In this document: piece after piece, positions 5,766-12,472 of the stretch
Layout of the letters: each line of letters opens with the position of its first letter
How positions within the stretch are numbered: position 1 is the stretch's first letter
Source of the DNA: an uncultured Lactobacillus sp.
GTDB lineage: Bacteria; Bacillota; Bacilli; Lactobacillales; Lactobacillaceae
Assembly (NCBI GenBank): GCA_947252915.1
Contig: CAMXWI010000008.1
Coordinates: forward strand, 1-13,771
Length of the DNA stretch: 13,771 nt
Direction of reading: 5' to 3'
Program-made: the position numbers and the translations under genes
The notes under the pieces: model-generated
The model's database searches: none
What the model saw: only the letters and a program-made list of their open reading frames with translations
Told to the model about the DNA's origin: nothing

Positions 5766-6959
5766 ATGAAACAAATAGATGCAAACCAGCGGCTTTCGCA
5801 AGCGATGATTGAGTTACTCCATCAGGACCCGTTAATGGGGGACATTTTGATAAATATTTCCCGGGAAATGATTGAGGATGGTGATCAGGCCATCTCATTA
5901 GTTTGGCATCATGATCGGCTTGTTTTACAGGGGGCAGTAGCGCAAATTAAACATTTGAGGATGGATGAGTTGACCCAGCTACTGAAACACCAAGCTCTGC
6001 ATATTGCTTGGCAACATCCAGTACGCTATGCGGCTAGTGATGACCAGGAGCGAGTTAGTTTGGCATGTGACATTGCTGTTAACCAATATCTTGATAATGC
6101 ACCAACGGGCACCGCGACCCTAGAGGAGATGAGCCAGATCCTACACCTTCCCTTAAAGTCACACCAAGATTCGAGCTATTATTTACAAGTTCTCCGGAAA
6201 TTAAACGCTAAGCAACAACGGCGTTTGCAAGGTGCAATCAGGCATGGTCGTTTTAAAAATTCGCGTGGTATGCATCTGGGATGGTTTCAGCCTGGTAACC
6301 AATTAATTCGTGCGGGGCGAATACAACGCTTAGTTCAACAAAGCCAGGCACGGTTAACGTCCCAACAACGGGGATTATTACCGCAGTCCTTAAGAGCGAC
6401 TTTGACTGATACAAATCAGCAGTACGAGTTGCCTGCCATAAAAGCATTTTGGCGTTTGATTGAACAAATTCCGCATGGTAATCGGGTGACAAGGGCACGG
6501 TTTAATCGGCGACAACCCCAACGGTTAGAATTGCCGGGACACATCACGCGGTTAGTAACCAGATTAATGGTTTTTATTGACCAGTCCGGATCAATGAGTA
6601 ACGAAACGGTGAGTCGAAGCATTGAACTGGTGAACCGGTTGGCCAAGCGTGCTGGGTTAGAACTAATGGTTGGTGTGTTTGATGCAAAAGTACAACGAGA
6701 ACCAGAATTAGTTAGTCGAAGTCATCCCATGGAGCCGCTTCGTTATGGTGGTGGCGGAACCAGCTATCAGGCGGTCTTCGACTATTTAGATCAACAACGG
6801 GTTAATAGGCAAATACCAATTATTATAATTACTGACGGCTGGGGTGAATCAACCATTAATAATCATGTCTATCAAAGGGTTATGTGGTTATTAACGAGCA
6901 CGACACCATTATCTGTCACAAATATTCCAACGTTGGTCAGTCGATTGGAGGAACACTAA
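5766..6959 (+). CDS. VWA-like protein with degenerate DUF2201-type metallopeptidase domain
   Basis: A 397-residue cytosolic protein, probable partner of the MoxR ATPase upstream. The N-terminal half resembles the putative metallopeptidase domain often found before VWA-like domains (DUF2201). It retains the family pattern ELTQLLKHQALHIAWQH followed by LACDIAVNQYL (99-109). The expected HExxH reads HQALH at 75-79, with Glu replaced by Gln, so peptidase activity is doubtful. The C-terminal VWA domain has a complete metal-ion-dependent adhesion site: DQSGSMS (Asp272, Ser274, Ser276), Thr332 in GGGGTSY and Asp357 in ITDGWG. A basic linker (about 185-260) joins the two. The ATG at 5766 starts one base after the ATPase stop, and the next gene begins immediately at 6960, so the three are one operon. 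MoxR/VWA pairs typically assemble or activate other proteins; the client here is unknown. Confidence 0.87.
   Translation: MKQIDANQRLSQAMIELLHQDPLMGDILINISREMIEDGDQAISLVWHHDRLVLQGAVAQIKHLRMDELTQLLKHQALHIAWQHPVRYAASDDQERVSLACDIAVNQYLDNAPTGTATLEEMSQILHLPLKSHQDSSYYLQVLRKLNAKQQRRLQGAIRHGRFKNSRGMHLGWFQPGNQLIRAGRIQRLVQQSQARLTSQQRGLLPQSLRATLTDTNQQYELPAIKAFWRLIEQIPHGNRVTRARFNRRQPQRLELPGHITRLVTRLMVFIDQSGSMSNETVSRSIELVNRLAKRAGLELMVGVFDAKVQREPELVSRSHPMEPLRYGGGGTSYQAVFDYLDQQRVNRQIPIIIITDGWGESTINNHVYQRVMWLLTSTTPLSVTNIPTLVSRLEEH
5856..5869. repeat. 14-bp perfect palindrome, copy 2
   Basis: ATTTCCCGGGAAAT, identical to the copy at 47-60. Here it encodes the S-R-E region of the VWA-like protein (residues 31-35). 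Confidence 0.6.
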
Positions 6960-7250
6960 ATGACACTATTGGCGCCACGTTATCTACAAATGGTAATGGA
7001 AAATGATATTGAGTATCGACAAGCTAAAAAATTATTATGGTTAGATTGGGATGAAGAACCAAACCAGTTATATCAAAATCCGGTGACTACATCGGTGGTT
7101 CAGATGGCGCGGGCACTTCAACAAAGCGATCTTATTCAAGGCCGTATTAAGTTAGATAATTACCAAGCAGTCAGCCAACTAGTCGGCATGCATGATCGTT
7201 GGTTTTCGGCGGCCGCAAAACGGGAATTGTTGCGACCATTTGAGGGATGA
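6960..7250 (+). CDS. Hypothetical protein, 96 aa, third gene of the MoxR/VWA cassette
   Basis: I do not recognise the family. The 96 residues form a probable helical soluble protein with MVMENDIEYRQAKKLLWLDWDEEPNQLYQNP near the start and a C-terminal MHDRWFSAAAKRELLRPFEG. It starts with the first base after the VWA stop codon, and a GGAGG site lies inside the VWA 3' end, which shows that translation is arranged as an operon. Its fixed position behind a MoxR ATPase and a VWA protein makes it a candidate accessory subunit or client of that complex; this is inference from position only. No terminator separates it from the next gene, although a new promoter is likely at 7256-7261. Confidence 0.65.
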   Translation: MTLLAPRYLQMVMENDIEYRQAKKLLWLDWDEEPNQLYQNPVTTSVVQMARALQQSDLIQGRIKLDNYQAVSQLVGMHDRWFSAAAKRELLRPFEG

Positions 7251-7261
7251 TTCGGTATAAT
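7230..7261 (+). promoter_or_regulatory. Putative promoter of the M13 peptidase gene
   Basis: TATAAT at 7256-7261, with TTGCGA at 7230-7235 as a possible -35. The 20-base spacer is longer than ideal, so the promoter may be weak or regulated. Confidence 0.45.
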
Positions 7262-7291
7262 TAAAAGAAGAAAGTCAAAGGAGCGAAGACA

Positions 7292-9190
7292 ATGGATGCG
7301 ATTAATCAATCAGAAATCAAAAATGATTTATATGAGGCGGTGAATGGTGAGTGGTTAAAAACTGCTAAAATCCCTGAAGATAAACCAGCTACGGGGGGAT
7401 TTAATGATTTAGTTGACGCCATTGACCGGCAATTAATGGATGATTTTGATCAATTTACGCAAACGATGCCACAGGACAGTCGACTACAAGAAGCGGTGAA
7501 GTTGTATCAGCTGGCCAAGGATTTTGCCCGGCGTGATCAGGAAGGGGTGGCGCCACTCCAGAAACGACTAGAACAATTTACCAAGCTTTCTAGTTATGCG
7601 GATTACCAAAAACATTGGGCACAATTCATCTTGGAAGGTTCCGCCTCACCGGTCTCCTTTGACATTGATGCGGATATGAAAAATGCCACGGTCTATGCAC
7701 TGTTTGCGGCTGCGCCAGGTTTAATTCTCCCAGAAAAGAATTATTATGATAAAGATAATCCCCAGGGACCAGTTTTACTGAAGCAGTGGTCGATTATGAC
7801 GAAGAAGCTTCTGCAAAAAGTGGGGTATGACGAGGAACAAGCGGATAATTTAATTGATGAAACAATTCAATTTGATTCGTTACTGGTTCCGAATGTCAAA
7901 AGTGCGGAAGAGAGTGCCGATTATAGTAAAATGTATAATCCACAGAGTTTGGCGGAATTTGCGGCGCACACTAATCAACTTGATCTGGCAAAAGTCATTA
8001 GTGAGTTAATCGGTACCCAACCAGAGAAGGTAATTGTGACTGAGCCAAAATATATGGTAGCGTTAGATCAAATTTTAAAAGATCACTTTGCAATTTTTAA
8101 GAGCTGGTTGATTGTTAACGAAGTTCTGGGACAGGCAGGTTTGCTCACGGATGAGTTGCGTACCATTAGTGGCGAATATAGTCGGGCACTATCCGGCAGT
8201 AAAAAACCAGTTAACCACCGAAAATTCGCTTTTTATCTGACCCGGGGAATTTTTAGCCAAGTAGTTGGTGATTACTACGGTCGTAAATACTTTGGCGAGA
8301 CCGCTAAAGCAGATGTTACCCATATGGTTAAGCAAATGGTTGACGTTTATAAGCAGCGTCTAGCGCATAATGAATGGCTTGGTGAAACGACTAAGCAAAA
8401 AGCTATTACTAAATTAAATCATTTAGGGATTCAGGTTGGCTATCCAGACCAAATTCCGGACTTATACAATCATTTGACGGTTGATCCGCGTGAAAGCCTC
8501 CTTGAGAATGTCAACCAATTGGGGGTAGTTGCCAACCGGGAGCTCTTCAGTCGGTGGAACCAACCAGTAGATCGACTCCGGTGGGAAATGAGTGCGGCAA
8601 CCGTGAACGCTTACTACCATCCATTTAAAAATATCATTGTATTTCCAGCAGCAATTCTTCAGGCACCGTTCTATAGCTTAAAGCAGACCAGTAGTGAAAA
8701 TTATGGTGGGATCGGTGCGGTAATTGCGCATGAAATTTCCCATGCTTTTGATAATAATGGGGCCCTGTTTGATGAATATGGGAACCTCAATAATTGGTGG
8801 ACCAACGAAGACACGGAACACTTCCAAAAGCTGGCACAGAAGATGATTGATGAATTTAATGGTTTGCCGTTTGCTGGTCAAAAAGTGAATGGTAAATTAA
8901 CGGTTTCTGAAAATATTGCGGATGGTGGTGGATTAAGTTGTGCGCTCGCTGCCGCTCAAGAAGAATCAGACTATTCAGGACAAGAATTCTTTATTAACTG
9001 GGCACGGATTTGGCGGATGAAGGCCACCACGCAGTATATGCAATTATTACTATCAATTGATGTGCACGTGCCAAACAAATTACGGGCCAACGTTCAAGCG
9101 CAAAATCAAGATGAATTCTTTAATGTCTTTGATATTCATGAAGGTGATCCAATGTGGAAACCAGCAGAAGAACGGGTTAATATTTGGTAA
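7292..9190 (+). CDS. pepO: M13-family (neprilysin-like) endopeptidase, PepO type
   Basis: A zinc endopeptidase that cleaves oligopeptides, part of the peptide-breakdown pathway of lactic acid bacteria. The 632-residue length is close to lactococcal PepO. No signal peptide or membrane segment is seen, so it is cytosolic. The N-terminal start DLYEAVNGEWL is typical. The catalytic half contains NAYY (439-442), FPAAILQAPF (451-460), the zinc site HEISH (480-484) and the third-ligand motif ENIADGGGL (540-548). His480, His484 and Glu540 are the expected ligands and Glu481 is the catalytic base. The C-terminus RANVQAQNQDEFFNVFDIHEGDPMW is also conserved in M13 peptidases. The ATG at 7292 follows AAAGGAG. 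It probably has its own promoter at 7230-7261 and may also be read from the MoxR/VWA cassette upstream. Confidence 0.95.
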   Translation: MDAINQSEIKNDLYEAVNGEWLKTAKIPEDKPATGGFNDLVDAIDRQLMDDFDQFTQTMPQDSRLQEAVKLYQLAKDFARRDQEGVAPLQKRLEQFTKLSSYADYQKHWAQFILEGSASPVSFDIDADMKNATVYALFAAAPGLILPEKNYYDKDNPQGPVLLKQWSIMTKKLLQKVGYDEEQADNLIDETIQFDSLLVPNVKSAEESADYSKMYNPQSLAEFAAHTNQLDLAKVISELIGTQPEKVIVTEPKYMVALDQILKDHFAIFKSWLIVNEVLGQAGLLTDELRTISGEYSRALSGSKKPVNHRKFAFYLTRGIFSQVVGDYYGRKYFGETAKADVTHMVKQMVDVYKQRLAHNEWLGETTKQKAITKLNHLGIQVGYPDQIPDLYNHLTVDPRESLLENVNQLGVVANRELFSRWNQPVDRLRWEMSAATVNAYYHPFKNIIVFPAAILQAPFYSLKQTSSENYGGIGAVIAHEISHAFDNNGALFDEYGNLNNWWTNEDTEHFQKLAQKMIDEFNGLPFAGQKVNGKLTVSENIADGGGLSCALAAAQEESDYSGQEFFINWARIWRMKATTQYMQLLLSIDVHVPNKLRANVQAQNQDEFFNVFDIHEGDPMWKPAEERVNIW

Positions 9191-9210
9191 ATTATTTCCC
9201 AGGTAATAAT
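9191..9210. repeat. Imperfect 20-bp dyad after pepO
   Basis: ATTATTTCC-CA-GGTAATAAT: nine-base arms with one mismatch around a two-base centre. It begins directly after the pepO stop codon. There is no T tail, so it is a poor terminator. It partly resembles the two perfect 14-bp palindromes elsewhere in the window (shared core ATTTCCC). Confidence 0.4.
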
Positions 9211-9238
9211 CGATTAGTCACTGATGAGGATGAGCTAC

Positions 9239-9754
9239 ATGAAACAATTGAAAGTTATTCAGGGAGATATTACCCAATTTCAGGGTGATGCGATTGTGAA
9301 TGCTGCTAATACGACACTAATGGGTGGTGGCGGTGTTGATGGTGCAATCCACCGGGCAGCTGGCCCCGCTCTGTATGCTGCTTGTGAGAAATTTCATGGG
9401 TGTCCAACAGGTGAGGTCCGGATTACCAGTGGCTTTAACCTGCCTGCTAGATATATTATTCATACGCCCGGGCCGATCTGGCGCGGTGGCTATTCTGGAG
9501 AACCACAGCTACTCGCTAATTCGTATCAAAACAGTTTGCGCTTAGCTGATCGGTACGGCTGTCAGACGGTGGCTTTTACTTCGATTAGTACCGGGGTATA
9601 TGCTTATCCACTTGAACAGGCGGCGGCAATCGCGGTACAGACAATTCAAAAGTTTATGGATAAAGCACAAAATATTCGTGAAGTGACGATGGTTTGTTTT
9701 GACTCGAAGACTTTTCAGATATATCAAGACCAGGTTGAGCACCGACTGCCATAA
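9239..9754 (+). CDS. Macrodomain O-acetyl-ADP-ribose deacetylase, YmdB-like
   Basis: Hydrolyses O-acetyl-ADP-ribose and possibly ADP-ribose esters on proteins. The 171-residue product is a single macrodomain that aligns along its length with Escherichia coli YmdB: QGDIT (8-12), VNAAN (20-24), MGGGGVDGAIHRAAGPAL (28-45), CPTGEVRITSGFNLPA, HTPGPIWRGG and the phosphate-loop SISTGVYAYP. Asn24 and Asp34 match the catalytic Asn25 and Asp35 of YmdB. The ATG at 9239 is preferred over those at 9224 and 9230 because GAGG at 9226-9229 is correctly spaced for it and MKQLKVIQGD is the family start. E. coli YmdB is also reported to modulate RNase III; whether that applies here is unknown. The gene lies 48 bases after pepO and ends at a clear terminator. 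Confidence 0.93.
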   Translation: MKQLKVIQGDITQFQGDAIVNAANTTLMGGGGVDGAIHRAAGPALYAACEKFHGCPTGEVRITSGFNLPARYIIHTPGPIWRGGYSGEPQLLANSYQNSLRLADRYGCQTVAFTSISTGVYAYPLEQAAAIAVQTIQKFMDKAQNIREVTMVCFDSKTFQIYQDQVEHRLP

Positions 9755-9765
9755 TTCAATATATT

Positions 9766-9796
9766 GCATTCAGTATTAATTACTGGATGCTTTTTT
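9766..9796 (+). terminator. Intrinsic terminator after the macrodomain gene
   Basis: A 10-bp stem (9766-9775 with 9781-9790), with one G-U pair and a five-base loop, followed by six T residues. Confidence 0.9.
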
Positions 9797-9897
9797 ATAC
9801 CTGCAAACTCTGTCAGACTACCGATGCAAACAAAGCTTGCTAGCCTCCCAGGGCTTCTTCAGTTATACTTTCTTCAAAAGCCAAAGGGAGAAGCAAA

Positions 9898-10536
9898 ATG
9901 AAATTTAGCACGCAGATCAAAATGCAACGTAAGAAGCTCGGTTTGACCCAATCCGTAGTTGCAAAAAATCTATATGTGACTCGCCAAACGATCTCTAATT
10001 GGGAACAGGGGAAAAGCTACCCAGACTTAAATACACTCGTCAAAATTAGTGATTTCTATCAAATCTCCATTGATTCATTGCTTAGAGAAGATCAAGATCT
10101 TCAAGAATTTTTAGAGCAAGGCAAATCTTATAATGCTTTTAGCATCTTTCGGGGATTATTTTTCATAATGTATGGAATCTTCTTTTTGATGTTCGAGTAT
10201 ATTAATGATTCCTCCTCAATAATCGATGTTTGTGCCATTCTATTTGCAATCGTCTTTGGAGTTGCGATTTTGTATGGTGAACATGTTAAACCGTTCTTTT
10301 TAGGAATTAGTAAAGAACATTATCACCGTGAGAAAATAATTCAGTGCTACCGGAAGAGTTCTTTCATCGGGAAGACATTATTATTTCTGGAAATCGTTAT
10401 TATGATTGGAATGGTGATCTCGAATGATACGGATGTTGCTACATACTTAGAAACGGCGTTGTTCGTTTTAATTGGAATAATGAATATCTTCCACCGGTAT
10501 ATGTGGAAACCACCAAATTTGGATGCAGATGAATAA
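9898..10536 (+). CDS. XRE-type HTH regulator with C-terminal membrane domain
   Basis: A 212-residue protein with an XRE/Cro-type helix-turn-helix at about 5-60 (QIKMQRKKLGLTQSVVAKNLYVTRQTISNWEQGKSYPDLNTLVKISDFY). A membrane region with about four hydrophobic helices follows: roughly 84-101, 108-126, 156-174 and 181-198. This layout is found in membrane-tethered regulators of Firmicutes, which often control a neighbouring transporter or sense envelope changes. Target and signal cannot be read here. AAGGGAG precedes the ATG, and TATACT at 9864-9869 may be its -10 box. By eye the gene is more AT-rich than the macrodomain and peptidase genes, in keeping with its hydrophobic content and possibly with acquisition. 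It is a single-gene unit convergent with the MFS transporter. Confidence 0.87.
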   Translation: MKFSTQIKMQRKKLGLTQSVVAKNLYVTRQTISNWEQGKSYPDLNTLVKISDFYQISIDSLLREDQDLQEFLEQGKSYNAFSIFRGLFFIMYGIFFLMFEYINDSSSIIDVCAILFAIVFGVAILYGEHVKPFFLGISKEHYHREKIIQCYRKSSFIGKTLLFLEIVIMIGMVISNDTDVATYLETALFVLIGIMNIFHRYMWKPPNLDADE

Positions 10537-10538
10537 CA

Positions 10539-10584
10539 AAAGCAGGGTTCAATGCAGTCAGAAGACAACATTGAACCCTGCTTT
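10539..10584. terminator. Bidirectional terminator between the XRE regulator and MFS transporter genes
   Basis: A perfect 16-bp stem (10539-10554 with 10569-10584) with a 14-base loop. The minus-strand side is followed by TTTTGTTATT; the plus-strand side has TTT then CATATT. It probably ends both converging transcripts. Confidence 0.88.
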
Positions 10585-10598
10585 CATATTAGTAAGAA

Positions 10599-11831
10599 TT
10601 AGTTTACAGATTCGACTGATTGGTTAGTAACAAAATCTTTTTGAATCCGGATGGAAATAATCATGGCGATTAAGTCAATGATGATGAATGCAATTAAGGT
10701 CACGTAGTAATTATGCAAAATTTGATGAGTCCACGACAGCAGGACAGGGCCTACCATTCCTGCTGCGGCCCAAGCAGTGAGCACGTAACCGTGAATCGCA
10801 CCCAACTCTTTGGTACTAAAGACATCGCTAAGGTAGGCGGGAATAACGGAGAAGCCGGCACCATAGCATGACATTAGCAAACATAAAGCAACAGCGAAGA
10901 TGAACGGTTGTTTAAAGAAAATCAAAATCGCCAGCATAATAATATCTAGAATAAAGATCAGGCTGTATGTGAGAGGTCGACCGATATAATCGGAAAGGGT
11001 TGCCCATGCCAGCCGGCCAAAACCATTGAATAAGCCGATGATGCCGACCATCACTGCCGCCGTTGCAGCGTTCATGGAGGTCATACTTTGGGCCATTGGT
11101 GAGGCCGCGGAAACTAAACCAATCCCGGTTGTGATATTGATGAAAAACATGAACCAAAGGCAAGTAAACCAACGAGTACGAACGGCTTCATTGGCGGTCA
11201 TAGACTGGTTAGTAAGACTTACCCGGGAAGCGTTATTGGCAATTACCGCAGGTAGTTCATGTGGGTGGGGTTTACGAATGAATTGTGCGGTAATAATCAT
11301 TACAACAAAATAGAACAGTCCTAAAACATAGAAAGCGTTCGCAAGGCCGATAGTCATGATCAAGCGCAGTGCCAGCGGACCAGTCAATAGTGCAGCAAAC
11401 CCAAATCCCATGATGGCCAGGCCGGTTGCTAAGCCACGCTTGTCAGGAAACCACCGCACAATCGTGGAAACGGGCGTGACGTAACCAGAGCCAAGGCCGA
11501 GTCCACCAATGACACCGTAAGCTAAGTAAAGTAACCACAGCTGATGGACTTGGATGGCGACCCCAGTGAGGGCAATTCCCGAACTATAAAAGATACTTGA
11601 GATGGTCCCGACGGTGGCGGGACCAAATTTTTCGACGAGGCGTCCCATAAAGGCCGCCGACATTCCTAAGAAAAAGATGGCGAGACTAAAAGCAAAGGAA
11701 ACGCTCGCTTCTTGCCAACCAGTTTGTTGAGCAATTGGTTTAGTAAAAACACTCCAGGCATATACGCCGCCGATCATTAAGTGGAAAACAACTCCGGCAA
11801 TGGCGATTCCGTAACGTTTAAATGAATGCAA
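10599..11831 (-). CDS. OFA-family major facilitator transporter
   Basis: A 410-residue integral membrane protein with the twelve-helix MFS pattern. Strong OFA (oxalate/formate antiporter) signatures are the N-terminal HLMIGGVYAWSVFTKPIA, then GGLGLGSGYVTPVSTIVRWF followed by PDKRGLATGLAIMGFGFAA (from about 109), and NGFGRLAWATLSDYIGR (269-285). Of the two charged substrate residues known in Oxalobacter OxlT (Arg272 and Lys355), the Arg is matched by Arg273, but the Lys position appears to be Trp354 in LTAWAAAG. Oxalate/formate exchange is therefore unlikely, and another small carboxylate is more plausible. The start is a TTG at 11831-11829 with AGGAG eight bases upstream; the next Met lies inside helix 1. 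A 14-bp palindrome sits 42 bases upstream. Confidence 0.9.
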   Translation of the reverse strand: MHSFKRYGIAIAGVVFHLMIGGVYAWSVFTKPIAQQTGWQEASVSFAFSLAIFFLGMSAAFMGRLVEKFGPATVGTISSIFYSSGIALTGVAIQVHQLWLLYLAYGVIGGLGLGSGYVTPVSTIVRWFPDKRGLATGLAIMGFGFAALLTGPLALRLIMTIGLANAFYVLGLFYFVVMIITAQFIRKPHPHELPAVIANNASRVSLTNQSMTANEAVRTRWFTCLWFMFFINITTGIGLVSAASPMAQSMTSMNAATAAVMVGIIGLFNGFGRLAWATLSDYIGRPLTYSLIFILDIIMLAILIFFKQPFIFAVALCLLMSCYGAGFSVIPAYLSDVFSTKELGAIHGYVLTAWAAAGMVGPVLLSWTHQILHNYYVTLIAFIIIDLIAMIISIRIQKDFVTNQSVESVN

Positions 11832-11872
11832 GATTAATTCTCCTTTTAAACACGAACAATATACAACTAACT

Positions 11873-11886
11873 CGAATTATAATTCG
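11873..11886. promoter_or_regulatory. 14-bp palindrome containing TATAAT on both strands
   Basis: CGAATTATAATTCG is a perfect palindrome upstream of the MFS gene. TATAAT occurs on the plus strand (11878-11883) and on the minus strand (11881-11876). The minus copy is placed to act as the transporter's -10 box, though its -35 is poor. The symmetry could also be an operator. Confidence 0.45.
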
Positions 11887-11937
11887 TGGCTTAAAACTAA
11901 CATACCGATCTGTAAAGTGCAATGAGAATTTTGAAAT

Positions 11938-11981
11938 AAAAAAACGAACGTGACTATTTTTTAACAAAAGTCACGTTCGTT
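11938..11981 (-). terminator. Terminator of the dehydrogenase-greA operon
   Basis: A perfect 13-bp stem (11943-11955 with 11969-11981) around a 13-base loop. On the minus strand it is followed by a run of seven U, so it acts for the greA direction. Confidence 0.92.
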
Positions 11982-11993
11982 CTGCAATGAAAA

Positions 11994-12460
11994 TTATTTC
12001 ACGGTGATAATTTTGACTTGATAGGTGAAATCTGGCGCCATAACATTTACCACCAGATTAGCAGTTTTGCCCATCATGGCTTGACCCAGCGGCGAGTCAA
12101 AGGCCAGTTTGTGGTTTGCAAGGTCGGCTTCGTGAGTTCCGACAATCTGATAAGTAATCTGAGAGTGATCATCCAAGAATTCAATTGTGACGGTACTACC
12201 TAAATCAATGGGTCCGCCAGCCTGATGCTGGATGACCTTAGCGTAGGTTAATTGTTTGTTTAGGTAGCGAAGACGACTTTCGAGATGCCGCAAATCGCGT
12301 TTGGCGGTGCTATATTCAGTGTTTTCGGAAAGGTCACCGAGCGCTCGGCAGCTTTAAGACGCGCAATCTTAGTTGGGCGCTCTTTCTTGAGTTCCTCAAT
12401 TTGTAACTCAATTTCGTGATAGCCCTCAGGGGTCATTTTTTGAAAATAAATTTCTGTCAT
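11994..12460 (-). pseudogene. greA: Transcription elongation factor GreA, broken by a one-base deletion
   Basis: GreA rescues backtracked RNA polymerase by stimulating transcript cleavage. From the ATG at 12460 the frame reads MTEIYFQKMTPEGYHEIELQ...KIARLKAA (38 residues), then shifts into an unrelated tail ending after 66 residues. The correct continuation, ALGDLSENTEYSTAKRDLRHLESRL, appears in the -1 frame and runs through LGSTVTIEF, SPLGQAMMGK and VKIITVK to the stop at 11994. The total span of 467 bases is one short of a 155-residue GreA. The loss maps to the G pair at 12347-12348 (plus strand), where three G would restore GCC-CGA-GCG (A-R-A). The break lies just before the acidic tip (DLSE), so the truncated piece would be inactive. 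Its ribosome site overlaps the dehydrogenase stop. Lactobacilli often have a second greA, which could compensate. Confidence 0.9.
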
Positions 12461-12472
12461 CGTCCCAGGTCC

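Noticed and set aside
9191..9210. Dyad after pepO as an intrinsic terminator
   Set aside because: The stem is AT-rich with a mismatch and a two-base centre, and lacks a T tract; readthrough into the macrodomain gene is likely.
12340..12360. Programmed ribosomal frameshift in greA
   Set aside because: The site on the minus strand (GCTGCCGAGCGC) has no slippery heptamer or A run, and GreA is not known to use frameshifting. A lost G in a short run fits better.
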